Origin: Bacteroidota bacterium
GTDB lineage: Bacteria > Bacteroidota > Bacteroidia > Cytophagales > Cyclobacteriaceae
DNA: 64,000 nt
Assembly: GCA_023417785.1 (NCBI GenBank)
Contig: JAEZEH010000132.1
Coordinates: 1-64,000 of the forward strand
Direction of reading: 5' to 3'
Below are positions 52,555 to 62,493 of the stretch, piece after piece. Numbering within the stretch: position 1 is the first letter of the stretch; the number at the start of each line of letters is the position of its first letter. The translations under genes and the position numbers were made by a program. The notes under the pieces were generated by a model. It did not search any database and was not told where the DNA came from. It saw only the letters and a program-made list of their open reading frames with translations.

Positions 52555-52609
52555 AATATACGTCAGGTATCCCCGAGGTGTCAGCGCCACAGGAAGATCT
52601 CCAGTCGTA

Positions 52610-53869
52610 TCAGGTTTTTTGCTTCTTCTTTTTAGCCGCCGGAAAGAGCACGTTGTTCAATATGAGGCGGTAGCCGGGAGAATTGGGATGCTGGTTAAGA
52701 TCAGTTGGCTCTTCGCCAACCTGATGCTGGTAATCCTCCGGATCATGCCCGCCATAAAAAGTCCAGAATCCTTTTCCCAGAACGCCGTGCAGATATTTGC
52801 CTTCACGGATTTCTTTATTCTCACCCATGACTAATACTTCAGGTTTGATAAGCTCTTTTTTAAATCCCGTGGTTTGCCCGAAAAAACCGTTTATAACCCT
52901 CGTATGGTTTTGCGTTAACATCGTGGGAATCGGATCCCATTTGGCGGAAAACTCGAAGATCGTAAAGTAGTCATTATCCTGCCTGAGGCCGCGTTCATGT
53001 GGCGGGTTGTCGATGTTTGAAAACTCGTATTGATACGGATCGCGAACGAGCTGGAAGTCCTTAAATGCAAACGTATTGGAATAGTCGAGTTTGCGTTGAG
53101 CCATAGGATCAGCGGGGTCTCCATCGTACATTTTTTCGCAGATGTCAACTCCCTCAGCCGACAACGCGATGTCATATGAATCTGTGGCGGAACACATCGC
53201 GAACATAAATCCACCGCCGGCCACGAATTCTTTGATCGTTTTTGCAACAGCCAGTTTCAATTGGGAAACTTTGGTAAAACCGTTTCGCCGCGCAATGTCC
53301 TCAGATTCCTTTTGTTGTTCAATGTACCAGGGCATATTCGCGTAGTTGCCGTAAAACTTTCCGTATTGCCCGGTAAAATCTTCATGGTGCAGATGCAACC
53401 AATCGTATTTAGGCAGAACGCCTTTGAGTACTTCGTCATCGTAGATCACATCATATGGAATCTCGGCATAAGACAATACAAGGGTGACTGCATCGTCCCA
53501 GGGCTGGTTCGTCTTAGGCGAATACACCGCGATACGGGGATATTTCTCGAGTTTCATGATATCGTAATTCACTGCCGGGCTGGCAATTTCAGCGATGATC
53601 TGATTGGTTTGAGCATCGGAAATGACCTCGAAACTCACTCCACGGACAACGAGCTCATTTTGAATAGCCGGGTGGTACTGGCACATGAAACTTCCTCCGC
53701 GGTAATTCAACAGCCAGTCGACCTCCATTTCGCTTTTCAGGATCCAGAAAGCAACTCCGTAGGCCTTCAAATGGTTGGTCTGCTTTTCATCCATTGGAAC
53801 GAGTATGGAGTTGGCGTGCGTGGCCAGCGAAATCAGGATAAGGCAACAGAAAAACACACTTTTTATCAT
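52610..53869 (-). CDS. Secreted protein commonly called asparagine synthetase B (no synthetase domain)
   Basis: A 419-residue exported protein (signal MIKSVFFCCLILISLATHANS) that matches Bacteroidota proteins annotated as asparagine synthetase B. I see no glutaminase Cys2 nor the synthetase PP-loop (SGGLDS) of real AsnB. Visible are YSPKTNQPWDDAVTLVLSY, LHHEDFTG, GGGFMFAMCSATDSYDIAL, and FWTFYGGHDPEDYQHQVGEE, with a class-I-glutamine-amidotransferase-like/ThuA-like look (the GGG and Cys-Ser-Ala-Thr segments). Function therefore unknown. It ends in a basic KKKKQK tail. Confidence 0.85.
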   Translation of the reverse strand: MIKSVFFCCLILISLATHANSILVPMDEKQTNHLKAYGVAFWILKSEMEVDWLLNYRGGSFMCQYHPAIQNELVVRGVSFEVISDAQTNQIIAEIASPAVNYDIMKLEKYPRIAVYSPKTNQPWDDAVTLVLSYAEIPYDVIYDDEVLKGVLPKYDWLHLHHEDFTGQYGKFYGNYANMPWYIEQQKESEDIARRNGFTKVSQLKLAVAKTIKEFVAGGGFMFAMCSATDSYDIALSAEGVDICEKMYDGDPADPMAQRKLDYSNTFAFKDFQLVRDPYQYEFSNIDNPPHERGLRQDNDYFTIFEFSAKWDPIPTMLTQNHTRVINGFFGQTTGFKKELIKPEVLVMGENKEIREGKYLHGVLGKGFWTFYGGHDPEDYQHQVGEEPTDLNQHPNSPGYRLILNNVLFPAAKKKKQKT

Positions 53870-54031
53870 GCTACTCGGTTTTCAGTTGATAAAATTACCA
53901 AAACGGGCCAACAATCGCTGGTTTTTCTCTCGTTTCGCATCCGGGATCAACTATATTTCAAAAAATTTTCTGCCAGCTGTAACATTCGGCCAGTATAGAT
54001 CAACGTATTAAAGAACAGAATAGTCTCGCCC

Positions 54032-55267
54032 ATGGATTTCGTTGAAAATATTAGAGAAGGTTTACGTTCCGTAAGGGCCAACCTACTTCGGTCAATTATC
54101 ACAGCGATGATCATTACGCTGGGTATTATGGCGTTGGTCGGTGTGCTTACAGCGGTAGACGGTATAAAAGCATCTATTCTCAAGAGTCTCTCATCACTGG
54201 GAGCAAACACGTTCAATATCAGATCAAAAACCAATCGGGGCGGAAGCACTCAGGGGGTGGCAGAGAAAACTTATCCGCTGATTACGATGAACCAATCATT
54301 GAAGTTTATTGATGAATACCGGGTTCCGTCTTCCGTAGGCTTGGAGGGCTCTGTAACGGGGATTGCGGAGGTGAAACGTCTGTCGAAAAAAACGACTCCC
54401 AATGTATCCGTAATGGGTGTGAACGAAGATTATTTTTCGCTCAAGAACCTTGAATTTGAACAGGGGAGAGGCTTTTCAAAGCTGGAGGCTCGTGGTGGAG
54501 GTCAGTTGGCTGTAGTCGGGCACAAGGTATATGAAACGCTGTTCAAAGATGGCGAGTCCATCCAGGATCAGGAGGTAGCTTTTATGGGCGGACAGTTTCG
54601 CGTGATCGGTCTTCTCAAGGAAAAGGGCGGGTTTGGCCCCTCCTCGAATTTCGACAATATGGTATTTGTCTCGATCGCGAAAGCCAACCAGCTGTCGGGT
54701 GGTCGCGGCCTCAATTATCGGATGTCGGTCGGGATCTCAGATCCGACCATGATGGAATACGCGATGGGTGAAGGCACCGGACTTATGCGCCAGATTCGTG
54801 GCGACCGTCCTGGTCAGCAGGATTCTTTTGAATTGCAACGCAGTGAAACACTCGCTGAACTCGACAGCTTATCGAATAAGGCACAAGTCGCCGGATTTGT
54901 AATTGGCATTATTACTTTACTCGGTGCTTCGATCGCGCTGATGAATATTATGCTCGTTTCGGTGACCGAACGTACCCGCGAAATTGGCGTCCGAAAAGCA
55001 CTGGGTGCCACGCCTTCAAAAATCAAACAACAGTTTGTGATCGAAGCTATCGTGGTATGTATGATTGGTGGTGTGGCCGGAGTTATCCTTGGAATTCTCG
55101 TTGGAAACGGTGCCTCACGCCTTCTTGGTAATGAATCATTTATTATCCCGTGGTTGTGGATCACCATTGGATTTGTTGTTTGCGTCCTCGTCGGGCTGAT
55201 TTCGGGATACTACCCCGCTTATAAAGCGTCCAAGCTTGACCCTATCGAGTCCCTTCGTTTCGAGTAG
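54032..55267 (+). CDS. MacB-type ABC transporter permease (single FtsX domain)
   Basis: A 411-residue inner-membrane permease. N-terminal helix ([20 protein letters not shown]), periplasmic MacB_PCD domain ([16 protein letters not shown] and further) and C-terminal FtsX domain with three helices and [22 protein letters not shown]. No ATPase or adaptor gene lies next to it, so its partner is elsewhere (the 32.9-kb ATPase is a candidate only by family). Unlike the permeases at 33.7-38.6 kb it has a single FtsX domain. Confidence 0.93.
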   Translation: MDFVENIREGLRSVRANLLRSIITAMIITLGIMALVGVLTAVDGIKASILKSLSSLGANTFNIRSKTNRGGSTQGVAEKTYPLITMNQSLKFIDEYRVPSSVGLEGSVTGIAEVKRLSKKTTPNVSVMGVNEDYFSLKNLEFEQGRGFSKLEARGGGQLAVVGHKVYETLFKDGESIQDQEVAFMGGQFRVIGLLKEKGGFGPSSNFDNMVFVSIAKANQLSGGRGLNYRMSVGISDPTMMEYAMGEGTGLMRQIRGDRPGQQDSFELQRSETLAELDSLSNKAQVAGFVIGIITLLGASIALMNIMLVSVTERTREIGVRKALGATPSKIKQQFVIEAIVVCMIGGVAGVILGILVGNGASRLLGNESFIIPWLWITIGFVVCVLVGLISGYYPAYKASKLDPIESLRFE

Positions 55268-55372
55268 CTAATCGCAAAATCTTTGATGTTGCCAAGGATG
55301 CTTTTTTCCCCGAGGGAAAGAGGAATCTTGCATGTCAGGAAACAGGTGCGGCGCAAAGCGCAATCGGGAACC

Positions 55373-55594
55373 TCAATGAAGGACCTCAATGCCAAAAACG
55401 TCCGAGAAATACGAATCGATTGAATCAACTTTGGTTTTCGGAAATCCAGGCTCCTCCAGCGTAACATAAAACGCGCTGCTGTTCGCGACACGGGTAAAAA
55501 TATACGTGGTATTGTTGGTGTAAGCCCTCACAGATCGGGCCCCTTCATTGAAGTGGCTTATGGTTTCTTCGAACAGGTTCAGCGTTGGTTGCAT
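55373..55594 (-). CDS. Small hypothetical protein, 73 aa
   Basis: A 73-residue ORF (QPTLNLFEETISHFNEGARS, then TYIFTRVANSSAFYVTLEEP). It fills a space between the permease and ligD and has plausible protein composition, but no recognised domain and no ribosome-site or promoter evidence. Diverges from ligD by 87 bp. Confidence 0.45.
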   Translation of the reverse strand: MQPTLNLFEETISHFNEGARSVRAYTNNTTYIFTRVANSSAFYVTLEEPGFPKTKVDSIDSYFSDVFGIEVLH

Positions 55595-55681
55595 ACGGTA
55601 AAGATAACCAAAAGGATCTAATCAGTTAAGAAGTAGGAATGTTTACCGGCTGTTGGCATTACTTTATTTCTGGCAATAGCC

Positions 55682-58381
55682 ATGGGGTTGGCACAATACA
55701 AGAAAAAGCGGCGTTTCAATGAGACGCCTGAGCCAGTCGGAGGAAAAGCCTCCGGTAAGGAACTGTTGTTTGTTATTCAAAAACACGACGCGTCGCGATT
55801 ACACTACGACTTCCGACTTGAACTAAACGGTGTGCTCAAAAGCTGGGCGGTGCCAAAGGGTCCGTCGCTGCAGCCAAAGGATAAACGTCTGGCAATGTTG
55901 GTAGAAGATCATCCTATGGACTACCGCAGCTTTGAAGGAATTATTCCGGAAGGGAATTACGGCGCAGGCACCGTTATCATCTGGGATCAGGGAACCTATG
56001 AACCCGTCGGAGAATTTCGAAACAGAAAGGAAAAAGAAAAACATCTTGAGGCGGCGTTTGAAAAGGGATCAGTTAAAATTCGTTTACACGGTGAAAAGCT
56101 AAATGGCGAATTCGCTTTGGTAAGAACCAAAGGTCGTGGCGATAACTCCTGGCTTCTTATCAAACATCGCGACGAATTCGCGATTGAAGACGATGTTCTC
56201 GAGCAGGATCAATCAGTAATTTCCGGAAAAACAATTGAAGAGCTCGCCGGTGACAAAGACGCCCGTACGTGGCAGAGCAACAAGAAACTTTTTGATAAGG
56301 CCGCGCCACGAAAGACCAAAAGCCGAAAGAAAAGTACCAATGGAAAAACAACGAACCCTTCGAAAGTATCGGGAGCTGCCGAAGCAGCCATGCCTGAAGA
56401 TATCACGCCAATGCTGGCAACATTGGTTAGCGAGCCGTTTGACCAACCGGGATGGCTATACGAAGTTAAGTGGGATGGTTATCGGGCAATCAGTTACCTT
56501 GATGGGGAACGTGTTACCATTCGTTCCAGAAACAATAAGGATTTCAACAAGAAGTTTTACCCGATAGTTACGGCCCTCGAATCGTGGAAAATAAACGCCG
56601 TGGTAGATGGTGAGATAATAGTCGTAAACGAGAAGGGGCACCCTGATTTCAATGCGCTGCAAGACTGGCGAAGCGAAGCGGATGGTCAGTTGATCTATTA
56701 TGTTTTCGATCTTCTCTGGCTTGATGGATACAGCCTCATGGAGATGCCACTTCGCGAACGAAAAAAACTCCTGGCTTCGCTGGTTCCGGACTCGGGGATC
56801 ATCCGGATGAGTGAAAATTTTGATGTATCGGCAAACGAGCTTTTCCAGCAAGCCGACAAGTTGTCGCTGGAAGGAATTATGGCAAAAAAGGAAAACGCGC
56901 CCTACATTCCCGGATCTCGGTCGAAAGACTGGTTAAAGATCAAGACACAGAAGCACCAGGAAGTTGTCATCGGTGGCTATACGCGGAATGAAAAAACGAC
57001 CAAGCCTTTCAGCGCGTTGCTCACTGGTGTATACGAAAAAGGAAAACTGGTTTCCACGGGCCCCGTCGGGACCGGATTTACTGTGAAGACGCAAAAGGAA
57101 ATTCTTGCACGATTAAAGCCGCATGAAATTGCGAAATGTCCCTTTGAAGTAGAACCGGATTACAACAAGCCATCACGCTTCAGGCCAAATCCTCCGAAAG
57201 CCGAAGTCACCTGGATAAAACCAGTGGTTGTAGCGGAAGTAGCGTATCGCGCGAAGTCAAAAGACGGATCACTCCGGCATCCTTCGTTCCGCGGTATTCG
57301 CGAAGACAAGAAAGCGGCTGACGTAGTATTTGAGCACCCGATCACCACCGGAACAGTAGTAGAGTCAGTTAAGGTCCGGAAAGGCACTTTGGCAAAAGCG
57401 CGGAAGCTCGTCAAAGCCCCGGCCAAAGAAGAAAGAAAAACCTTGCTAAACCCTTCCGATGAAACTCAGGTTCGCAAAATCAACGGGCACGAGTTGAAAT
57501 TTACAAATCTCAGTAAAGTTTATTGGCCCGACGAGGGATACACGAAGCGCGACATGTTAAACTACTATTACCAGATCGCGCCCGTAATGCTTCCCTATAT
57601 GAAGGACCGGCCCCAGACCTTGAACCGATTCCCGAATGGGATAAACGGGAAAAGCTTCTATCAGAAAGACGTCACTGGAAAGGTTCCTTCGTGGCTGGAG
57701 ACTTACCCTTATTTCAGCGAAGGGGATCAACGTCAAAAGCATTTCCTCGTGTGCACCGACGAAGCCAGTTTGCTTTATATCGCCGCCATGGGCTGTATTG
57801 AAATAAACCCTTGGAGCAGTCGAAGCCAGACGTCCGACCATCCTGACTGGTGTATCATTGATCTGGATCCTGATAAAAGCAACACATTTGACCAGGTGGT
57901 CGAAGCAGCACAGGTAACCCACCAGGTTCTTGAAGCGATTGGTGTTACTTCCTGGTGCAAGACGTCCGGGTCTACGGGCTTGCATATCTATATTCCGCTT
58001 GCCGCAAAGTTCACATATGAAGAATCAAAAGAGTTTGCGCGTGCTTTGGTGAAAATTGTGCACAATGAGTTACCCGGTTTCACGAGCATTGAAAGAAAAG
58101 TCTCTGACCGAAAGGGGAAAATGTATCTGGATTTCTTACAGAACCGGCCTCAGGCCACGGTAGCGGGACCATATTCGTTGCGTCCGAAACCCGGTGCGCC
58201 GGTCTCTATGCCGCTGCACTGGGATGAGGTTAAGAAAGGCCTTTCTATCCGCGATTTCAATATAAAGAATGCCGTTGCCCGGGTGCGGGCGGAAGGCGAC
58301 TTGTTTCAGGGAGTTCTTGGAAAGGGTGCCGATATCAACAAAGCGATGGTTAACCTGCTAAAGAAGTTTGGAAGGACTTGA
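55682..58381 (+). CDS. ligD: DNA ligase D (PE-ligase-polymerase)
   Basis: An 899-residue enzyme for non-homologous end joining. N-terminal 3'-phosphoesterase domain (VIQKHDASRLHYDFRLELNG, residues 31-50), ATP-dependent ligase domain with the catalytic Lys263 in EVKWDG and DGEIIVV, and C-terminal polymerase (primase-like) domain with INPWSSRSQTSDHPDW and the metal aspartates in IDLDPD. Basic low-complexity linkers (KTKSRKKSTNGKT) join them. No ku gene is adjacent in the window. Confidence 0.96.
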   Translation: MGLAQYKKKRRFNETPEPVGGKASGKELLFVIQKHDASRLHYDFRLELNGVLKSWAVPKGPSLQPKDKRLAMLVEDHPMDYRSFEGIIPEGNYGAGTVIIWDQGTYEPVGEFRNRKEKEKHLEAAFEKGSVKIRLHGEKLNGEFALVRTKGRGDNSWLLIKHRDEFAIEDDVLEQDQSVISGKTIEELAGDKDARTWQSNKKLFDKAAPRKTKSRKKSTNGKTTNPSKVSGAAEAAMPEDITPMLATLVSEPFDQPGWLYEVKWDGYRAISYLDGERVTIRSRNNKDFNKKFYPIVTALESWKINAVVDGEIIVVNEKGHPDFNALQDWRSEADGQLIYYVFDLLWLDGYSLMEMPLRERKKLLASLVPDSGIIRMSENFDVSANELFQQADKLSLEGIMAKKENAPYIPGSRSKDWLKIKTQKHQEVVIGGYTRNEKTTKPFSALLTGVYEKGKLVSTGPVGTGFTVKTQKEILARLKPHEIAKCPFEVEPDYNKPSRFRPNPPKAEVTWIKPVVVAEVAYRAKSKDGSLRHPSFRGIREDKKAADVVFEHPITTGTVVESVKVRKGTLAKARKLVKAPAKEERKTLLNPSDETQVRKINGHELKFTNLSKVYWPDEGYTKRDMLNYYYQIAPVMLPYMKDRPQTLNRFPNGINGKSFYQKDVTGKVPSWLETYPYFSEGDQRQKHFLVCTDEASLLYIAAMGCIEINPWSSRSQTSDHPDWCIIDLDPDKSNTFDQVVEAAQVTHQVLEAIGVTSWCKTSGSTGLHIYIPLAAKFTYEESKEFARALVKIVHNELPGFTSIERKVSDRKGKMYLDFLQNRPQATVAGPYSLRPKPGAPVSMPLHWDEVKKGLSIRDFNIKNAVARVRAEGDLFQGVLGKGADINKAMVNLLKKFGRT

Positions 58382-58425
58382 TTCAGGAATCCGGCCCAAT
58401 AGGATTTGAAAATTGCAAACGCGAA

Positions 58426-59214
58426 TTATTGATCGGTGGCGGACCTCGTCACTTTTACCTTCACTTTCATCGAGTTTTGGGCATCCTCAAGCCGGGCTAA
58501 AAAGATGTCATATAAGCCGCTGTTGAATGCGGGGTGTATAAAAATAACTTCCTGATTCTGGTGAATCGCCTTCGAGGCCGTCTCCAGTTGTTGTGTCGTT
58601 ACCCCATCGAAAAGATAACCGGAATTGATCTGGATCTCCGCAAGGTTTTCCAGGTCGAGTTTTACTCTTATGGAACCGTATTGTTCTGCAATGGATTTTA
58701 GCGGCATCACCTCAGGAAAAGCCACGTGAATCGGGATTGATTTTCCCCGGTTGTCAAATCTCCCACTCAGCAGAAGGGACGGGGCCGCCGATCCCAGGTA
58801 ATCGTCGATATTTACGGTTTGCCCGTTTTCAGTGGCTTGGACATCCAGGCTATACGAATCGCCTGCCGGTGTCAGCGTCAGACTCAGGGGGTCGTAGTCG
58901 TTTTGTGCTGCATCCAGACGAATAATTGAATTGCCGTTGCTTAACAAATCGACCCGGGATTCATCAGCCGGAATTGTTCGCGAAAATGAAATGATACTAA
59001 GCGAAGGCTGTGTTCCCGTAACCTCAATCTGTTCGAGGTTGAGTGAGGCCTGGTTTATCGTAATCTTGCCCTGCATGGCGGCGTTTGAAAACAGGGATAA
59101 GTCGCAGTTAATCAGCGCGCTGTTGTCGGGCTCATCGTCACTGCATTGAAAAAAGGAAAACGCCAGGAACGCTATCGCCAGGTTCCGAAACAAGGGGGTT
59201 GCTTGAAATTCCAT
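58426..59214 (-). CDS. Lipoprotein of unknown function
   Basis: A predicted lipoprotein of about 262 residues (signal with lipobox SFFQC near residue 25). The mature part is beta-rich with the segments TINQASLNLEQIEVTGTQPS and RVDLLSNGNSIIRLDAAQND, reminiscent of DUF4382-like repeats, but I cannot assign it firmly. The start may be 59220 or 59214. A perfect palindrome lies just upstream (59241-59255). Function unknown. Confidence 0.7.
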   Translation of the reverse strand: MEFQATPLFRNLAIAFLAFSFFQCSDDEPDNSALINCDLSLFSNAAMQGKITINQASLNLEQIEVTGTQPSLSIISFSRTIPADESRVDLLSNGNSIIRLDAAQNDYDPLSLTLTPAGDSYSLDVQATENGQTVNIDDYLGSAAPSLLLSGRFDNRGKSIPIHVAFPEVMPLKSIAEQYGSIRVKLDLENLAEIQINSGYLFDGVTTQQLETASKAIHQNQEVIFIHPAFNSGLYDIFLARLEDAQNSMKVKVKVTRSATDQ

Positions 59215-59227
59215 AGACATGAAGGGT

Positions 59228-59264
59228 AAAGGAAACTTAATATACTTAAAGTATAGCTTCCTTT
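59228..59264 (-). promoter_or_regulatory. Nested palindrome upstream of lipoprotein gene
   Basis: TATACTTAAAGTATA (59241-59255, perfect with a single central base) lies within arms AAAGGAA (59228-59234) and TTCCTTT (59258-59264). It is 8-50 bp upstream of the start codon and may be an operator or a leader hairpin. Confidence 0.45.
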
Positions 59265-59358
59265 CATAAAAATGTTGCCACGCGGATGATATTGCCCTGT
59301 CTACGGAATAATTCTGAGGCTTTTTTTATTTGCGGATATTAGGGGCGGCAGAAGGCAC

Positions 59359-61212
59359 TCAATCACCGTTGCCATTCCCGGTTGAGCGGAGCAATCCTTC
59401 CGGAACCCATAATTCGCCCGTGTGGAAGTCTATCAGGCCGTTTTTTTCATCTTCGATATTTGTAGCCTGCGTGTAAATATCGCCCGCAATGCGGTGTCGG
59501 CGAAGTTCTTCTTTAAAAGCCCGAATCCTTTCCGCGCGGTCTCCATTCTCGGCCGGACCGCCGTAGTCGGCAAAGCCGAAGCCGCCCCACTCGCTGACAA
59601 CAAGAGGCACCTGGCCCCGATAGAAAAACGGGTCTCCCACGACCAATGGAAAAACAGCCACATTATTCAAGTCCCCGGATGCAAGTTTATGGAGCGTTTC
59701 ACGCCAGCGGTCAAGATCGGGAGTGTACACGTGGGCTGTCAGCAAGTCGGATTTAAGACGTCCTTCCAGCGAAATATGATGCCATCCATCATTGTCAATT
59801 ACCAGAAACTGGGGATGATGGATCTGCATGTAGTGATACGTATCGATGATATATTGGCGTGTTTTTGCATTCGTCGTGATGTCCTGAACGCCCCAATCCT
59901 CGTTGTAAAGGCTCCACATGACTATCGAAGGATTCGCCTCAATCAGCGACAGCATGCGTTGCAGTTCTTCCCAGTGGTTCTTCCGGCTTTGATGCGTTGA
60001 ACTGTGTGGACTAGGCACTTCAACCCACAGTAGCATACCGATTTCGTCAGCCAGATTGTAAATGCGTGGATCAATTCCAGCGATGTGTACGCGCACCAGA
60101 TTACAGCCGAGTTTCTTCATACCGATCATGTGGTTCCGCATTTCCTCATATGTGGCTGTACCGGGTTGGTAAAGAATACCATCAAGATATATCGACTTGT
60201 TATTCAGGTAAATGTATCGTCCACGGGCTTCGATTTTGCGAAGTCCGAAATGCGCCTGGATCGATGCACTGTAACCGTTGTGGTCAATTAGTTCAGCAAC
60301 AATCCAGTATAGATTGGGTCGCTCGGGGCTCCATAATTCCGCACCCGGCAATTCCATGACAACGCGTTGATTTTTTTGGCCGGCCTCGAGTAAGAGCGTA
60401 AATTCTGTCGTGGCAATAGGCTCCTGGCGCTCATTGAAAGGATAAACGTGTAGTTTCAGCAGATACTGTCCAGGGTCGTGAATACGGGTTGTAAAATTGA
60501 ACCGCACCAGCTGATCCTCCACCAGACTGACGACTCCGATTCGCGAACGGAGTCGGTTGCGTTCCACCGCTTCAAGCCAGATACTCCTAACGGCACCGGT
60601 ATACGTCTGATACCAGATTCCACCCCTCTTGTAAACGTGAGACTCCTGTTTGCCCCTGGTCAGGTCTGAGTCCATGGTATCCTCGATGCGAACGGTAAGC
60701 CGGTTTGAGGGAAGCAGTAGTGCGTCCGTTAACTCGTAAGAAAAGGAAGTGTATTCGCCGTAGTGTACCTCTTCGCCTTCAATCGTCTTCAAAGGATTTC
60801 CGTTAAGCCACACCCGCGTTTCGTAGCCACAGGCTCCAAACGTAAGCTGATACATTAAGTGACTGAATTCCTCGGGTCGGGGCGGAATGTCGAATGTCCG
60901 CTCATACCAGACGACAACTTTGTCGCGCCAGGGCGCCTTCCCCTCCTGGTTCTGCGCCTCGTGGATATGCTCCTCAACAGAGCCCGGCCATTTAGCCTTG
61001 TGCAGGAAGTCATGGTGAAGATGCCATCCGTCACGCAAACCTCTGTCATCCTGATCGTAAGCGAAGTTCCACTCGCCATCCAGCAACAGGTAATTATTGC
61101 TGCGCAATACTGTTCTGGGAAGCTCGTGAAGTGTCTTATGTTCCAAGGGGCGTTGACTTGCCTGATTATCACTGATAGCAGTGGAGGCAAAATTCGGAAG
61201 TACCTGATCCAT
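59359..61212 (-). CDS. Glycoside hydrolase family 2 protein
   Basis: A 617-residue GH2 enzyme with the sugar-binding jelly roll (YLLLDGEWNFAYDQDD), Ig-like domain and TIM barrel. The catalytic acid/base is Glu438 (SLYNEDWG) and the nucleophile Glu541 (VVSEWGGFG); YKRGGIWYQ is a GH2 motif. No signal peptide, so it should be cytoplasmic. Beta-glucuronidase, beta-galactosidase or beta-mannosidase specificity cannot be decided. No transporter or SusC/D pair is near. Confidence 0.93.
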   Translation of the reverse strand: MDQVLPNFASTAISDNQASQRPLEHKTLHELPRTVLRSNNYLLLDGEWNFAYDQDDRGLRDGWHLHHDFLHKAKWPGSVEEHIHEAQNQEGKAPWRDKVVVWYERTFDIPPRPEEFSHLMYQLTFGACGYETRVWLNGNPLKTIEGEEVHYGEYTSFSYELTDALLLPSNRLTVRIEDTMDSDLTRGKQESHVYKRGGIWYQTYTGAVRSIWLEAVERNRLRSRIGVVSLVEDQLVRFNFTTRIHDPGQYLLKLHVYPFNERQEPIATTEFTLLLEAGQKNQRVVMELPGAELWSPERPNLYWIVAELIDHNGYSASIQAHFGLRKIEARGRYIYLNNKSIYLDGILYQPGTATYEEMRNHMIGMKKLGCNLVRVHIAGIDPRIYNLADEIGMLLWVEVPSPHSSTHQSRKNHWEELQRMLSLIEANPSIVMWSLYNEDWGVQDITTNAKTRQYIIDTYHYMQIHHPQFLVIDNDGWHHISLEGRLKSDLLTAHVYTPDLDRWRETLHKLASGDLNNVAVFPLVVGDPFFYRGQVPLVVSEWGGFGFADYGGPAENGDRAERIRAFKEELRRHRIAGDIYTQATNIEDEKNGLIDFHTGELWVPEGLLRSTGNGNGD

Positions 61213-61290
61213 GCGTGCAAATTGCTTCGGATTCGCGAATCAAAAAACAATGCCGGATATAAAGTTTGCCAGGTAAGGCATAGGTGTAAG

Positions 61291-61314
61291 GAAGAGGGGC
61301 GAAATCCCCTCTTC
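61291..61314. other. Perfect 9-bp hairpin between SnoaL-like and GH2 genes
   Basis: GAAGAGGGG and CCCCTCTTC with a 6-nt loop. No T tract on either strand, so a weak terminator or mRNA element. It lies 30 bp after the SnoaL-like stop and 79 bp before the GH2 start. Confidence 0.5.
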
Positions 61315-61343
61315 AAGTCGAGCAGGCGCTGCTTAGTGCAAGG

Positions 61344-61721
61344 TTAGTAAAAAAATTGTTCACTGATGATTTTGCCATCTTGAACTTTGTACAACGCTAT
61401 TTCGTCCATGGCCGTCCGGCCTTCTCCCTTCATAGTAATATCAGTGCCCATAGCACACGCAAAGAAATTTCCCGCAACCTGTGGTTCTTTACAATACCCG
61501 CCGTGATACTGTTCAACCATTCCTGCCCAGAGCTGCCCCTTCTCCCTGATCTTGTCAAGTCCTGTCACAACTTCGGGAAATCCTACTGCGCCAGCTGGTT
61601 CGATACTTTGTGCGTCCTGGCTGAATAGCTCGCTCTGGATTTTGTCCCACTGGCCTTCCTGGGCAAGCTGGTAAAATTGCTTCGCGATTTGCTCTGTGGT
61701 CATTACTTCTTGTGTCGTCAT
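61344..61721 (-). CDS. SnoaL-like / NTF2-fold protein
   Basis: A 125-residue protein of the SnoaL/NTF2 fold: the helix TEQIAKQFYQLAQEGQWDKIQ, SIEPAGAVGFPEVVTGLDKI and the C-terminal strand EIALYKVQDGKIISEQFFY. Members have varied or unknown functions. No catalytic residues can be identified with confidence. Located between the nuclease and GH2 genes on the same strand. Confidence 0.85.
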   Translation of the reverse strand: MTTQEVMTTEQIAKQFYQLAQEGQWDKIQSELFSQDAQSIEPAGAVGFPEVVTGLDKIREKGQLWAGMVEQYHGGYCKEPQVAGNFFACAMGTDITMKGEGRTAMDEIALYKVQDGKIISEQFFY

Positions 61722-61918
61722 AAGGTAAAAGTGTTTTATGTTGTGCAGGTAAACCTCGCGGTGGCGGGTGACAACCTTATGTCAGCAGATCCAGGTAAGG
61801 GAAAAATTCCCGGAATTTTTTGGCTGGCCGTGGTCCTCTCTTTCGGGCAATTGCATGCCACGCTGAATCTTTCGCAAAATTTGGCGGATGGGACGAGAGT
61901 CGTCCACTACCGGTAGAG

Positions 61919-62401
61919 TTATCGTTGGCGCAGCAGCCTTTTTTCCTTTCGAAACTGCCAGGGCGGTACGGGATCAGGGTATGACCAGATTCCGATTTTG
62001 CTTTGACGCGCTGCCAGTTCCATTTCATGCCAGGCCGGGTTCTTGTCGTGCTCTTTGAAGTGCCATGCGAGGCCGGCTTTCAAAAGCTCCTCATTCACAT
62101 TCAGATGATCCACATTTGCTATAGCGATGACCCTTCCGTACTGGTCTTTCGTTTTTGTGTACAAGTCAACCGTCTTGTGCAGGACCAGGTCAGTCAGGTA
62201 CTTCTTGGATGCCAGGGAAAAGTCCTGACTTTTTTCCGGCGCGTCAATTCCGTGAAGGCGTACCCTTATCTGTTGATTTTGATTTGTCAGAATAGTAAAA
62301 GTGTCGCCATCTGCAACCTTAACAACTTTTCCGGAAAGAGTTCTCTCCTGACATTGGAATAAGATGGAAACAGTGACGAGGAGGAAAACGAGCTTTTGCA
62401 T
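61919..62401 (-). CDS. Thermonuclease-like (SNase) lipoprotein
   Basis: A 160-residue secreted nuclease; the signal peptide ends in a lipobox-like LFQC (Cys17). The SNase domain has DGDTFTI, the catalytic-arginine strand RVRLHGIDAPEK, TKDQYGRVIA and the WHFKEHDKNPAWHEMELAARQ region. Predicted to sit on the membrane or outer face and degrade nucleic acids, with calcium. It diverges from dinB. Confidence 0.93.
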   Translation of the reverse strand: MQKLVFLLVTVSILFQCQERTLSGKVVKVADGDTFTILTNQNQQIRVRLHGIDAPEKSQDFSLASKKYLTDLVLHKTVDLYTKTKDQYGRVIAIANVDHLNVNEELLKAGLAWHFKEHDKNPAWHEMELAARQSKIGIWSYPDPVPPWQFRKEKRLLRQR

Positions 62402-62493
62402 CGAAAGTCAAAAAGAAAATTTTGCAAGGATACGGAAAAAACCGGAGGAACCTGTCGGTAAATTGGTATGTTGAACCCGAAGATGCTTCTGCC

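Noticed and set aside
53261..53998. 245-residue plus-strand ORF
   Set aside because: Antisense to the secreted protein gene at 52610-53869.
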